Assembly: GCA_003427395.1 (NCBI GenBank)
Contig: BFEA01000298.1
Location: forward strand, 1,853,529-1,917,528
Direction of reading: 5' to 3'
Length of the DNA: 64,000 nt
Source: Chara braunii
Taxonomy: Eukaryota; Streptophyta; Charophyceae; Charales; Characeae
Part shown: positions 21,976 to 33,836 of the stretch, in pieces
How positions within the stretch are numbered: the stretch's first letter is position 1
Layout of the letters: the number at the start of each line of letters is the position of its first letter
Position numbers and translations under genes: made by a program
Notes under the pieces: model-generated
Told to the model about the DNA's origin: nothing
Seen by the model: only the letters and a program-made list of their open reading frames with translations
Databases searched by the model: none

Positions 21976-24900
21976 GCCANCAGCNAAGGAGNGCAGGAGA
22001 GCCGAGGGGTTGAGGGTCTTGCGGGGCTATCCCCTTTGNTTTTGCTGGGAAGTCCGCCTACGGGACCGACNAGCAGGACCAAGGGCAGGGTTTGACATGT
22101 CCTCCTTTTCCCCTCGCTCCGTTCCCATTTTCATTTTAATTTTTTAATNATTAACACTTTTTNTTTTTTAGGTATTATTAATTTTAAATTTTTGTTGGGN
22201 TTGGTCCGACGCCGGTACATGGGCCAACCGTGCAACCCGAGAGCCTAACTCAGTGGGTACACCCACGAACTGTTGAACTACAGATGACCAAAAATAAAAG
22301 TATTCTGATTATCCGATGNCGTCGGCGGTATGTCGGTATTTNAAAGGCATGGCCCTTAAGCAAGAGAAAGGAAAGGGCAATGTGCCTGACGAGGGTGCAA
22401 ATCAGGCACACCGCCCGTCGCACCGCCATTTGCCATGAGATACTTGAGTGTGAGTATGCCCATGGGGACCCGCGGGGTGGTGGACAAGGCTTGGGAGGCC
22501 GTGACCAAGGGATACAGCGGACACCAACTTCGACCTACTGTGTGAGGCTTGGGTGTGGGCCTGCCCAGTCCCATTTCTGTAGTGAGAGGTTTGAGTGTGA
22601 GCGTGCCCATTGAGGCCGGTAAGGTATCAGACCGGTTACACAGATTCTCTGAGGTCCCAAGGGTACGATCTCGTGTATGACCACTTGACAGCAGCCACAG
22701 TTGTATAGCCGCGGGTACGGAGATTTGTCGTCACATCTAAGGACGACCGTAGATGCCCGATTTTATTTATTTGTTTATTTATTTATTTATTTATTTTTGG
22801 TATTATGTTCGAGAATTGGTAGAAATTCATTCACAAGAATTCATGCACAATTTGTGGGTAGTGCCGTGTGACCAGCAAACTGAGCAAAGTACNAAGTTGC
22901 CGCTACTGCAGACGGCCAGGTCTGGTCCCATATGAAGAAGTACANCGATGTGACCTGAACCATGCCCAAGACTGGTNTGTTCCAAAATCTGCATGTTTTG
23001 CAGGTTTGGGGCTGTAGTATGAGCATTCCCGATGGGACCAGAAAGGTGGTGAACTATGGCTGAGTAGGGCNTAGCCAGAGGGAAAGCCAACANAGGCTGC
23101 AGCGGCATTGCCGTGCAGCTCCTCCGTCAGACCCTGGTATATAGGCGAAAACCTACTCAAACTGGTATCTAGTTCCTCCCGTAGTTTTCCGCAAGAGAAC
23201 AGGAACTACTGGGCCATTTTACCGCACGGCAATGTGACCGTGCGCTGTAAATCGGAGGTGGGACCGACGGGGTTACTCAATTGGTACGCCTCTGAACTGT
23301 TGAAATGCAGGCCTGAGTTCGAGCTCCGTTGAGAGTGGGCGAGTAAGATACTATGAAATNNAGGTTATTAAAAGGACCGGTCTGCCAGGGATGATATTTC
23401 AGGGCCGCCGCCCTGTCTGAGTCCTCCGGGACATCTGTTAAGGTTGGAGCAATACCCCAGCTGCGGGGGCGGTCACGGGCGTTTGGGCCATGTGTGGGTG
23501 ACTGNAAATCCGGGGGCTTGTTGCTCCCTGAGTTGTAGTCTTGCGGAGCAACTTCTGCTATAAGTCTGGCAACAGTTCCGAGGCCTGTAGTAAAACCAAG
23601 TGGCTCGGCTCAGTTAGAGCACTCACCACTGCAGGCAGTAGCATTCACGTTCGTATCAATACGTGAATACGGTAAAATACAAGTAGGGAAGTGCAAGGGT
23701 GAAGTCATCCTTGTGAGTAGTGGGGGATCGTGATCCTCGATTCTTGCTTTTTGTATTTTATTTTATTTTTATTATTATTTTTTCTTCTTGTTTTCTGTCG
23801 TCGCTTTGAAGATGGTTTTAGGCTTTTATGCCTCTTTGCTTAGAGGGATGAACCTGGCGCCGTGTTTGATCAGATTCATCCCACGCTGACTTATGCCGGG
23901 AGGCTGCAAGGAATACTATATGAGGTGAGCCTGACAACAAGGCAGGAGGACGCTGCTGTTTCGAAGACAAGGTGTTGAGGGATTGCATAGTGGCAAGCAA
24001 CATTAAGTGGGAACGCGTGCGTTAGCAGCAGACGAGGCGGAAGAAAAAGAAGAAGAAGACGGATGCGACGGGGAAGAGGGAAGAGGAGGATAAAAGACGG
24101 TGTAGTTCGCTCATTCCTTGATGGAAGAGGGCGAGGTAAAGGTCGTTTTCAGGGTTATGAGGTAGGGTGAATTCAAATCCGAGGTTAGTTTTGGTGTAGG
24201 TTTAGTAAAAAGAGAGATAGGAGAGAAAGGGCTTGCGCGGTGATGGCGGGGAAGAGGTGATGGTGAAATCGAAAGTTGCGTAGCTCGCCCATTTCTCGAT
24301 GGATTTGGGCGAGGAAAGATGCTAAACCAGTGTTTCTGGCCATTGCGAGTGCGATGGCGGTGTCAAAATTGGTAGTAAGGCATTAGGTTTTTGGGATCTG
24401 AGCAACAGGGGCTGCGCCATTGCTATAAGAGGTCGAGTATAGTAATGAATCTGGCCGCATTTCTAGCGGAGGATTCATTCTCATTTTGCAGGCTTGGTGA
24501 CCAGCGGGCGAAGTCTCTAGCTGTGTTCTAGCGGGAAATCCACCCCTTGCCTCATCGCCATTGAAGCACCTGTGACGGGCGATGCTATTTCTTCATCATC
24601 AGTGTGCATGCATGCGGCCAAGGTCTCGGCCAGGTTCATTGGTAGCTTTACATGAGCACGGGCAAGGCGGGGTTCGAGAAGTAAGCACCAAGAGAAGAGT
24701 GGGGCCGAAGGAGAGAAGGGAAATGATACTTACCTGGCCGCACAGTTTGTTTTGACGTCTATCATTCTCATTCATGGTGGTNGTCGTGGTTGTGGTCTCC
24801 ATCGCCGCGCCGTGATCCTCGTCCCCATGTTATCGTGGTACTCNCCTANNTCCTGTTCGCCACAGTCATCTTCATCGGGCCATCACCANCGTCTTCATTC

Positions 24901-25029
24901 ACGATGNTGCTCTTTGATTGCATTCGCCACAAGTGATCATGCTCGTGATTCCGGTCTGAGTGCAGATGCTCGTCGTGCCCGATGGTTGTAACTACCAGTC
25001 GGATTCAACCGTAAGTGTGTGCAGGAACC

Positions 25030-25047
25030 AGAGAGAGAGAGAGAGAA

Positions 25048-25124
<77 letters not shown>
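25030..25124. repeat. (GA)n microsatellite in 5' LTR
   Basis: GA dinucleotide run of about 95 bases with a few interruptions. The matching tract in the 3' LTR is longer and contains the assembly gap. Confidence 0.95.
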
Positions 25125-25127
<3 letters not shown>

Positions 25128-26307
25128 CCACGATTTGGTGATTGCAGAAGAACGGAGCGTCGAGCTACGGCGGCAAACTGCGGACTCACTCGGGGGGATA
25201 GTGGACGCTACATCTGGTCGCATTTATAACGAAAGATTCATTCTCATTTTGCATATTTGGAGAGTACAGGGGCGAGGTCTGTTGCAGCGCCCCTCTGCTC
25301 TTAACCACAACCGCTGTCTTGATCCGGCGTGCCTCACCATGATGTCCGTTCTTGTGATCACCTTTTTGAGTTCAAACGTTGTTCGTTGTCGCTATCGCGA
25401 TAACATGCGTCATTACTCATGCAATCATGGTTGTCATTAGAGTATGTTGCCTGGTATCATACTCGTCATCACAATTATTTTCTTGATCTTGATCTTGGTG
25501 GTTGGCATCGGGGTTGCTTCTATCTTAATGGCTGCGTTGCAGCTGGTTGCACCCTCCATCGTGAACTTGCTGCTTTTCTCGTCGAATGTACCAAGTCAAA
25601 TGGACTAACTAGGTGCATTCCAAAAACTATTACTTTATGTCTTTACTAGGAAACCACACCCTGATTTCGAGAGAGAGAGAGAGAACGAGGGTGAGACTAT
25701 AGGAAAGAGAAAGTAGGAGGAAGGAGCACGAACGAAAGGGAGAAGCGTGGTGAGAGCGAGGGCTGACAAATACTTACCTCACCTGTCGTGCTCGAAAGCA
25801 CGGGAGCCAAGATAATGATAAAGGCTGGGATGGTATAGGTGCCGCTTCCTCAGTTTTTGAACGAAAGACTCACTTTCGTTTACTACGTTTCGTGATTAAG
25901 AGGGGAGGGGTCAGAGGCACGGTCAGACTGTAGCTACGTTAAGAGGATACGATCTGTTGATATTTGGGGTGTTGCTGCCGTCCAGCCTGTTGAATTGCCG
26001 TTTGTCCCTGGGGTGATGCTGTGGCTGCAAGTAAGAGTTGCAGCAGTAGATTTGGAGCTTGATGCAAATCTTCGTTGATGCTAAAGTACTTATGCTCGAA
26101 CCACTAGGAGTTGCTGCTGCCGACATCTCAAGTTTAGGCTCACAACGACACTGATTCCGACAGTCTGCAGTTATTCTATGTTAAGTTGTTGCCTGTGACC
26201 AGGTCGGTCGTACCGTTGTAGTGGCGGGACAACCAGTGTGGCTGACTGAGTGTAGCGGTGTCTATCGCATCATATCGGATTACTGTTGTCGTGGCCAGTG
26301 GTACGGC

Positions 26308-26382
26308 TGTGTAATCAACGTAGCACCTGTTGTGTGTAATCAACGTAGCACCTGTTGTGTGTAATCAACGTAGCACCTGTTG
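26308..26382. repeat. 25-bp tandem repeat, three copies
   Basis: Three copies of a 25-bp unit containing TAATCAACGTAGCACCTG. They are repeated identically at 48837-48911 in the 3' LTR. Confidence 0.9.
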
Positions 26383-26975
26383 TTATTTCGGTACACTTTG
26401 CGTCGTCCATACAGCATGTGCTTTCTTCGATAGCACTGATTGCAGGGCACTGTTCACCACGATGAGCTGCCATTGCTGAAGTTCGTGACTTGAGCCACAA
26501 TAGTCAGTGTAAGTTGCTGCAGCAAGGGTAGCTGATGTCACAGTATTAGCGCTGCAGCTACCAAATGCCATTAGGACGGTTGCTGCAACAGCTACTCGTG
26601 CTTTCAGGAGTGGCGACGACGACCTGAGCTGCTGCCGTAGATCGGTTACCAAGGTTTATTGCTGCTGTACTTCGGTCATTGGGGGCATGTGGAGCGAACG
26701 GTACATTTGCTGTGCACATTTGGGCAGAACGGTAAGATTGCGGCTCAGAGCTTCTTGTACGCGGGACGCCGTGCTTTTATTAGAAATGAAAATTGAGCTG
26801 GGCGCTGCTGCTGCCCGGATCACTGCTCCTCATTTGTGCGTCACCACTGTGCACCATTTCCTCTTCATGACGGGTTCGCTGCTGGGAGTTGGAGTTCTGT
26901 TGGAGGACTGTTACTCTACGTTTCGACCGTGGTTTGATCGTCTTCACTGCGTTTATTGGCCATCATTGCAGGGCC

Positions 26976-27222
26976 CTTAGGAGTGGAAGACTACAAGGCC
27001 CTCTCCCGCAAGTCTGAGTGAACCTCTCTCGTATCTTGAGAGTCTGAACTTTCTTCTTCTTCCATTCTTAATCTCAATGCAGTCTTTTGGTGCCGAGAGG
27101 AAGGCGGCAGGAGGGATTGAAACCCGAAATCTGCGCCAAGACCTCTGTGGGAGGTTGGCCCCACCGATTGCGGGAGCTCTGCCGGAACCCAGGCGGGGTC
27201 CTGGAGGCAGAGAATTGCAGGT
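26976..27222 (+). repeat. conserved LTR block with inverted repeat
   Basis: This ~250-bp block recurs in every LTR (11540-11815; minus 16398-16690; 49494-49740). Shared parts are GAGGAAGGCGGCAGG, CACCGATTGCGGGAGCTC and a small hairpin such as CCAGAACC..GGTTCTGG, whose arms vary but mostly pair, ending at a CAG/GTA junction. Its role is unknown. The ending resembles splice signals, which is only suggestive. Confidence 0.6.
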
Positions 27223-27465
27223 ATAACTCTCGTTTGACGCGTGTGATCCCTTCCCCTATCTGCTATCCCCTTGGGTATCAGAACGTATATGTGAGAGGCT
27301 ACTACTTTTTCTGTTTATTATGTTTGACAGGACATACACTGTGAAAGGTTTAATGAACAAGTATATATGAGAGACCAGATAACCCTTGAGTAAATTCAGA
27401 CGGAACAAATTGGGGGAAGGTGGGAGAAAAGAGTTATGCATGCGTTTGACCGGGTCAACCCAAGG

Positions 27466-28717
27466 CTGAGCCCCTCCAGGTGGATGTGGGCTCAGTGCTG
27501 TATTTTTATTGAGGTTTGCTGATCTGAATGAGTGGCTCTTATGGCTGGTCCACCCGGGTGGGATAGGATCAGTCGTTGTTTTATTTGAGGGTTTTTTAAC
27601 AGGAGGATGGACACCCCGGGTGGGGAAGGCTCAGAATCCTGATGTTTATTTTAATGAGTTATGGTGCACGTTTTTTTCTGAGGGAATAACGGCATAAGAC
27701 TAAGCGTACACTAGGGTTAGAGTGGCTTAGTCATGAGCCACGAATTAACTGGCCAACCAAAAGTATTAATTTTGATATATATATTTTATTGAACTTATAC
27801 TTCTGACAGACGGGCACCCCGGGTGGGAAAAGCCTGTCAGTAAGTCAAGTAGAACTAAGGAAGAGGGAAAGAGATGAAGAGTAAAACAAAGGTAACTGGT
27901 CAGACTGAACGTACCCTAGGGTTAAGGCGGTTCAGTTTTATACTCATGATAACACTAAGGAGCAGAGAGTTAGTATAAATCTGTTTTATTTTTCCTTCTA
28001 GACATGAGGCAAGATCGAAAGTTTCATTATTGGAAAGGTCCGATCGACTGCTTAATAAGAGAAGGAAAGACATGTAGTCTGTGCAAGTATTTGTACCCTA
28101 TTTTATATTGTATGGCTAACTAGGCGTACCCTAGGGTTAGGGCGGCCTAACGATAAGCCTTTGTCGTTTAGTGTAAGTTGGACGTACCCTAGGGTTAGGG
28201 CGGTCCAGCGTTTCAGTGTTTATAACTGTTCAGGCAGATCAGGCACACCGTAGGGTTAGGGCAGCGTGATCACATTGCCTTATGTAACTTAAACTGTATG
28301 GCAAACTAGGCGTACCCTAGGGTTAGGGCGGCCTAGTGATATGCTTTTGTCGTAGATGTGTTGTGGGTTGGACGTACCCTAGAGTTAGGGCGGTCCAACT
28401 TTTTGTCGTTTGTATTTATGTTAAGGCAAGCTAGACCTACCCCTGGGTAGGGATGGTCTAGAATTTGTAACTTTGTTTAAAGCAGATTGGGCATACCCTA
28501 GGGTTAGGGTAACCCAGTTCTATGCTATTTGTCGTCAGTTAGGCAGAAGCCAGACGTACCCTAGGGTTAGGGCGGTCTGGTCATATGCCTTATGTGTACA
28601 GGTCATGTTACATTGGACATACCCTAGGGTTAGGGCAGTCCAAATGTGCGTACTTTAATTGTGTACCTAGGCAGGTCAGGCATACCCTAGGGTTAGGGCC
28701 TTGTCTGACCGTATGCC
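27466..28717 (+). repeat. hairpin array of the 5' LTR (about 13 units)
   Basis: Most units share the core TACCCTAGGGTTAGGGCGG; the first few have CACCCGGGTGGG or looser cores. The arms differ from unit to unit but pair within each: CTGAGCCC/GGGCTCAG (27466..27495), GACTAAGC/GCTTAGTC (27698..27732), ACTGAAC/GTTCAGT (27904..27936), ACTAGGC/GCCTAGT (28305..28337), GTTGGAC/GTCCAAC (28367..28399), CTAGACC/GGTCTAG (28431..28461), CCAGAC/GTCTGG and TTGGAC/GTCCAA (28549-28640), GGTCAG/CTGACC (28674..28710). Spacing is about 50 to 70 bp in the dense part. Confidence 0.85.
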
Positions 28718-29089
28718 AAAGGAAAGGGGGATGCAAAAGGGAATGAACATAGCGATTTAACGAGCTACTTTGACTAAATTAATGTGGGATTGTGAGAGAT
28801 GTTTGGTTATGCATGTTTGTGGGCTCTCACTCTGGGGCATCTCTTTGATAGTTAGTTGCTTTAGGTGTTCGACGAATGCTAGACCTATAGGCAGGTAGGA
28901 TGGATGATGAGAGGGAAAGCTTGGGATAAGATAGGAATGACTCTACTAGGAGTTAGGATCAGTGTTATCGCACAGCCTCATCAAGAGGTCGTACAGATTA
29001 TCGTTGATTCTACCTTCCAAGTAAGTGTCAGAAGCTAGTCCCAAGTATAGTTATGCCTTGTTTTTTTAGTTTCAGCTTTGTGTAAATCT

Positions 29090-29300
29090 TGGCAACCTCC
29101 TCTTCCTACGGGAAGCGCTGCCGAAATTTCTACAAATCTAAAAGAGTTGGTAATTTTTGAACTCGTAGAAATTCTGGAAAGTTACTTTTCCTACGGGAAG
29201 CGCTGCCGAAATTTCACAGTTTTTAGGAAGTTAGATTATATTTTAGCTAAGAGAAACTTGACAAATCCACCCTGGGTAGAGGAGATGATGCCAAATTTTT
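29090..29300 (+). repeat. short alternating repeat array (5' LTR)
   Basis: Two A-form units containing ACGGGAAGCGCTGCCGAAAT (near 29109 and 29199) and one degraded B-form unit (near 29275). It is the shortened counterpart of the arrays in the outer and solo LTRs. Confidence 0.7.
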
Positions 29301-29492
29301 CTCAGTGACTTGGTGTTAGTGAGGGAAGCTGAATGTGAGACTGGTAGAGGAGCTAGGGTACGAATTGGGGAACTATCCTCTAATCGGGTTGAAAATAGTA
29401 GTGGTTCTCTTTGACCTATATTGTGATGCAGGTTTTTACATCCGATTAAAGGCTCAAATTGTTCGGCCTGATTCTACGAAAGGATCACTTGT

Positions 29493-29511
29493 CTGTTATC
29501 ACTGATAACAG
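29493..29511 (+). other. conserved covarying hairpin (5' LTR)
   Basis: CTGTTATCACTGATAACAG, an 8-bp stem. The outer LTR has CTATTATC..GATAATAG at 56084-56102, a paired G-C to A-T change. It is followed in all LTRs by GGTCGGTTGCCGATTCGTCG. Confidence 0.75.
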
Positions 29512-31729
29512 GTCGGTTGCCGATTCGTCGATTTACGACTCAACTTTCCAATCTCTCNTGCCTCTNAACNTAAGGCCTTGGCCCCTGCCANGATTTATGT
29601 GCTTNTTTAAGTTTTCACCCNGTTTCTTTATAAATGGTCATTTCGTAANGACTNAGTACTTTTGTTGAGGCTGGGTGGGGAAATGGTTGNGCTTGAGTGC
29701 ATAAGGNAGGGTGTGAGCTGCAGGAGGCTGAAAAGTTGACCCCTTTTAGTGCGTGTGATGTTGTCTGAATGTCGGATGACTTGCAGGTATGTATGGGAGG
29801 AACTCAATTAAATATATGGTGAATGATTATGTTTTGAATTCAGATGGGCAAACCACACATTTGTCGTGAGAGTGTACTACCCCACAACCTGTTGTTTTGG
29901 GTGAGATTGTTCTTTTCCCAGCCCAATGATGTGATAATCATAGTAAGCGTACACTCGAGTAACCATTATGGGGCTATGTGACTGCACGCTTGCGTCCTTC
30001 TATTCTCTTTGACTTCGTGTGGTAGGGAAGTTGTCCCAAGCCTGGAAACCAAGATCCTTGTCCGGGACGTCCCAGGCCCCAGACTAACATTGAAGGTATT
30101 TTCTTCCGATAGTGTTAAGAGAAATTGTTTTTCATCCTTGTTGAGGTTATTTTGGTGGAACGATAAAGTTCCGAGCGGAAGGATTAGCGTGTCGCTGGTG
30201 ATGCGCCAGACAACTCACCACCGCTCCGAATTCCTTCCTGCCCTAGGGACCATCTTACCCCGCACCCTTTGGGGCACCTCAGGGTGCAGAAGATGGTAAG
30301 ACCCTCATACCGGTCTTGCGCTTGCTAAAGGCTTACCCCCCTTAGCGTGCGCTTCAGCCAACGCCTGAGTATCGAGAGCAACCCCATGGCTCAAAAAGAG
30401 GCCACTCGTGTATGGGCATCACATAGTGCGCCGATATCACGACTGCGTGCGCAAATCCACAATGTTGGTCGATATGCGTGGGTCCTGCATCCGCGCGACT
30501 TTATACTAAACCATACGCGCAACACTTATCGATTTTCGCGCTCTAAAGTTTTGGGTCAAACGGAGAAAGCAAAAACACGTTATGGCCAGTAGGCCCAAGC
30601 TTCGGCCGTGCGAAGCGACGCGTAGGCAGGGAATCATCTCTAATCGGCCTATTGGGCCCCGCGTACGAGTCTCCAACATCTCGAACGTCGGGCGACCTAT
30701 GAGCCTGATTTTGGGCCTTACCCATGCGGACCCTTCGCATTGGCCTACCCCTTCCAGTTGGGACGACTATTGATTATTTGCAGTTGCTTTCTGCTTTAAG
30801 TTATCCTGGTTGGACGTTGTAGTCCGTTTCAGCACAGGGGGTGTGGTCTTCTAGCTGGTAGCCGTCAAAGTCAAACCCCTTGATTTCGACTACAACGACA
30901 GCCTCGAAGCTGTCTACTCAACCCCTCTGCACAGGGTGTAGAAGAGGGTGTGGTCTTCAACCGCGCATGGCGGTTGTCTGGCGTCAAGAGATTACCCCTC
31001 AAAGCGCCTGTCAGCCGACACTTGAGTGTCGAATGCGACCCTGGAGATTATCAATGGTCGCGAGGTTACGAGTACTACATAGTACCCCAACAACGCAAAT
31101 GCTTGCGAATGCCCGCATGGCTGGTCGATATGAGGAGGCGATGCGCGCGCACGACTCTTATACAAAAGTCCAGCGTGCGGTACCTACTTGATTTTCGTGG
31201 CATGAAGTTATGGGTCGGATACTGAAGGGACTAGGAGTGTTGTGATGTTGTGTTTGTTTTGTGTTTTTCCATGTGTTATGTGTGGGTAGATGTGAGTGTT
31301 GTGGTGTAACGCGTGGTGTGTGTGATGCGTCCTAGTCGACCGGCGCCGAGTCGCGTTTGGGACCCCAGCCCCCAATATGTCGATTCGCGTGCGGGTTCGA
31401 TTTTTTCGGGCGTTCGACCGCGCGTAACCCCCTATGGTACAGCGAACGAGAATAACCCTCGGCTGGGACACCTGTGCAATTGCATACGAAAAACTTTCGC
31501 ATGTGGTTCAACAACTCGGCGGGGATATGCCCACCTAAGGGATGGTGACAGCTCCCGCAGGTGGAGGTAAGCGGTGCCTCGCGAGACCCTGTCCTGTCGT
31601 AGGGGCTCGCGAGAGGTATGGCTGGCGCACTCAGCCGGAGCGGTTAAAAATGCTCTGCAACAAAGTCCTGCAAAATCCTACGTGACGCGGCCGGGAGGGT
31701 CCCCATCCGAGACCGATGCGCTCGACAGG

Positions 31730-31747
31730 TGGCGCCGCTGCCGGGGA
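31730..31747 (+). other. primer binding site, tRNA-Asp type
   Basis: TGGCGCCGCTGCCGGGGA starts 2 bp after the LTR end (CTCGACA, gg). It differs by one base from the sequence complementary to the 3' end of plant tRNA-Asp used by several plant Ty3 lineages. A leader of 366 nt follows before the gag start at 32114, with no other feature seen. Confidence 0.85.
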
Positions 31748-32113
31748 TCTCGGCTGCCTACCGGGGTCCTTAAGAGAACGAACCCAGGTCACGTGCAGGC
31801 TGATGATCCAGGCAAAACGACAACCTTTGATGGAAAGATTTTTCTCCATTGAATTGACGATGATACGAGTATTGTGGCATTTTTGATGGCATGTCTGATC
31901 TATTTTGATTGTGAGTAAGGTTGGAAGTATGCATTGTATATGTGTCCGTTTTTAGCAGTAGAATCCGAAGTTATAATATAGAGACCTGATAGGCTACTTT
32001 AGTTAAATAAAGATAGTAGTAGAATGATGAAAGTAAGCGAGTTGGAGATTTGACGACCGATTGTTTTTGTTAAAACCGTTCATCCCTTAACAGGTTTTTG
32101 AGAAAGCGTAAAG

Positions 32114-32696
32114 ATGGGGGACGCTGATGCAATCGAGCGGGGCATGGGTGCTACATCTGAGGACTTCGTCAAGGCATTGGAAAAAAGAGAGATGGCACGG
32201 CTTCAGGTGCCCAAGGTTAACATTTTTCACTTCAATGGGGATAAAGTGTCTGAGTGGCTTGAGTTGTTGGAGCAGGTCACTAGCGAGGCGTCAGAAGCAG
32301 ACAAATTCAAGTTGATGCCTAGGTACGTATGGTGGGAGCTTAGACCTGAGGTAATGAAAGTAACGGCCGACGCGAATGATGAGTGGGCGAAGTTTAAAGA
32401 GGAGATGCAGAGACGTTTCAAGTTAGGTGAAGACCTGCTCACCAAAGAAGACCTGGAAATGTTGAGACGGGACGAGTTCTCCACAGTGGGGGCCTTTGCC
32501 ACGACATTTGAGAAAATGGAAAAGAAAGTCCCAGAGTTGGCAGAAGAAGAACAGTGTGTCACTTTCCTGGGGCACTTCAAGAATTGGTAAGCCTCGTCGC
32601 TAACCAAGAAGGCTGCGCCAGGAAAGAAACTGACTTGGGCCACCATAAAAGAGGGCGTGAAAGAGGGAGAATTGAACCTAGACGGACATCTTCCAA
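32114..32696 (+). pseudogene. gag, N-terminal capsid-like part (broken)
   Basis: An open frame (32114-32590, 158 aa) carries the amphipathic pattern of retrotransposon Gag: FHFNGDKVSEWLELLEQV (about residues 38-55), ADKFKLMPRYV and EWAKFKEEMQRRF. A TAA at 32588 ends it, but the same frame continues with LTWATIKEGVKEGEL up to about 32690, where the frame must shift to join the nucleocapsid part. The start is the first Met after the leader. It would package the element's RNA in a cytoplasmic particle. Confidence 0.75.
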
Positions 32697-33836
32697 ATGC
32701 GGCTGGCTAGGAAGAAGAGGAAGGCTTTGGATGCCACGACAAGTGACGGGAGAGACTTTAAGAGAATGGTAGAAGATGTTGTTGCCCAACTCGATGCGGA
32801 AAAAGAGGCAAAGGCAGCAAGAAAGGCTATGGCGGCACCGCAGACTCAGGGAAAGGCAAAGAAGGCGGTGGTGCAAGAGGAGGAAGAAGAGGAAGAGGAG
32901 GAGCCTGAGCCTCAAAAGCTAACAAAGGCACATAGGAAGGCCAAAAATCTGGCCCAAGGTGGACAAGGTTCAGGAAGAGGACAGACCCTGCAAGCAACAG
33001 CACTGCCTCCCCAAGAGTCGCATGGTCTGGCCGCGTCAGCACCCTATGGGCCGTGGCCGGGTTATGGACCTCACAGTCCTTGGCCTGGGCACTGTTCATA
33101 CGTACCATGGCCGATGAGTGGACCACATGGATCATGCGCAGGAGCGCCGCTGAGCGCGGCTTCCTGCGGGTGTCCAGGACCCCACACTCAACAAGTAAGC
33201 CACCCGAGCCCCCAACCAAGCCAACCTCAACAGCCGGCACCACAGGGGTCGCAGGGAAATCAAGGCGGCGGACGTCGACAGAACCAAGGATGGGGCCGAG
33301 GGCGAGGAAATGGCGGTCGGGGAAATGGAAGAGGAAATGGGGGTGGCAATTCCAGTGGAAGAGGAAATGGGGGTGGCAATTCCGGTGGAGGAGGAAATGG
33401 GGATTGGAATGTGTCAGGGAATCAGAGTAGTCAGGACGGCGGGCGAGGTTTTCGTAGAGGACGGATAGACTGGAGGAATGCTATTTGCTGGCATTGTGGG
33501 CAGAAGGGTCACACCATCAAGTTCTGCCATGTCCGAAGGAACGATGAAGATGAAGGGTTGATAAGTAACAACTACGACGGTGACATGTATGATAAGTTTG
33601 GATACTACATTGACCCAGAGATCCCTGGTGGGTCGAGAAAGGAGCCCTTGAGACGAGTCGAGGCCGGCGAGCCGTCCGCTCCTCCGACCATGTTTCGAAT
33701 CTGGCAAGAGGAGGATGTCTGTCCTGATGTAAGGGTTGAAGAGATAGGAGAGAATGAGGAAGTAGAGCAGGAAAGGAAAGCAGGTACGGTTAAGGAAAAA
33801 CCTATTGTGGTAGAATCTGACGAGGAGATAGAATAG
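32697..33836 (+). pseudogene. gag, nucleocapsid part with zinc knuckle
   Basis: A 379-residue frame. It has an N-terminal charged helix, an acidic Glu run (residues 61-69), a Pro/Gly/Ser-rich middle, an Arg-Gly-Asn repeat region (about 195-235) and a CX2CX4HX4C zinc knuckle (Cys264, Cys267, His272, Cys277), then an acidic tail. Residues 1-30 read as the continuation of the capsid part, so the ATG is not the true start. The TAG at 33834 is in frame with the following segment, suggesting a point mutation of a longer polyprotein. Confidence 0.75.

Larger units (their letters stand above)
21161..31727 (+). repeat. 5' LTR of the giant element (10.6 kb)
   Basis: Starts TGTCGGCCCG and ends GCGCTCGACA. 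Order of parts: start palindrome (21171-21190), tRNA-like segment (21906-21975), T-rich and TTTA-rich DNA (22130-22200, 22750-22800), GA-rich and (GA)n DNA (to 25124), CTG-rich DNA (about 26000-26950) with a 25-bp triple repeat, conserved block (26976-27222), hairpin array (27466-28717), a short alternating repeat array (29090-29300), a covarying hairpin (29493-29511), and a terminal domain (30000-31727) shared with every LTR of the family, including the fragment at 0.38-1.32 kb. No long ORF with a recognisable domain. Isolated Ns occur. Confidence 0.85.

Noticed and set aside
28120-28700. Interstitial telomere repeats (TAGGGTTAGGG)
   Set aside because: Only two tandem telomere-type units occur per core, embedded in a larger hairpin that other LTRs replace with unrelated loops, so it is not a telomere remnant.
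27466-28717. CRISPR-like layout of regular repeats and variable spacers
   Set aside because: The flanks of each core are mutually complementary, spacing is irregular, no cas genes exist, and the setting is a eukaryotic retrotransposon LTR.
33053-33430. Alternative-frame ORF over the Arg-Gly-Asn region
   Set aside because: Frame shadow of the nucleocapsid coding region, Trp/Arg-rich only because of its repeats.
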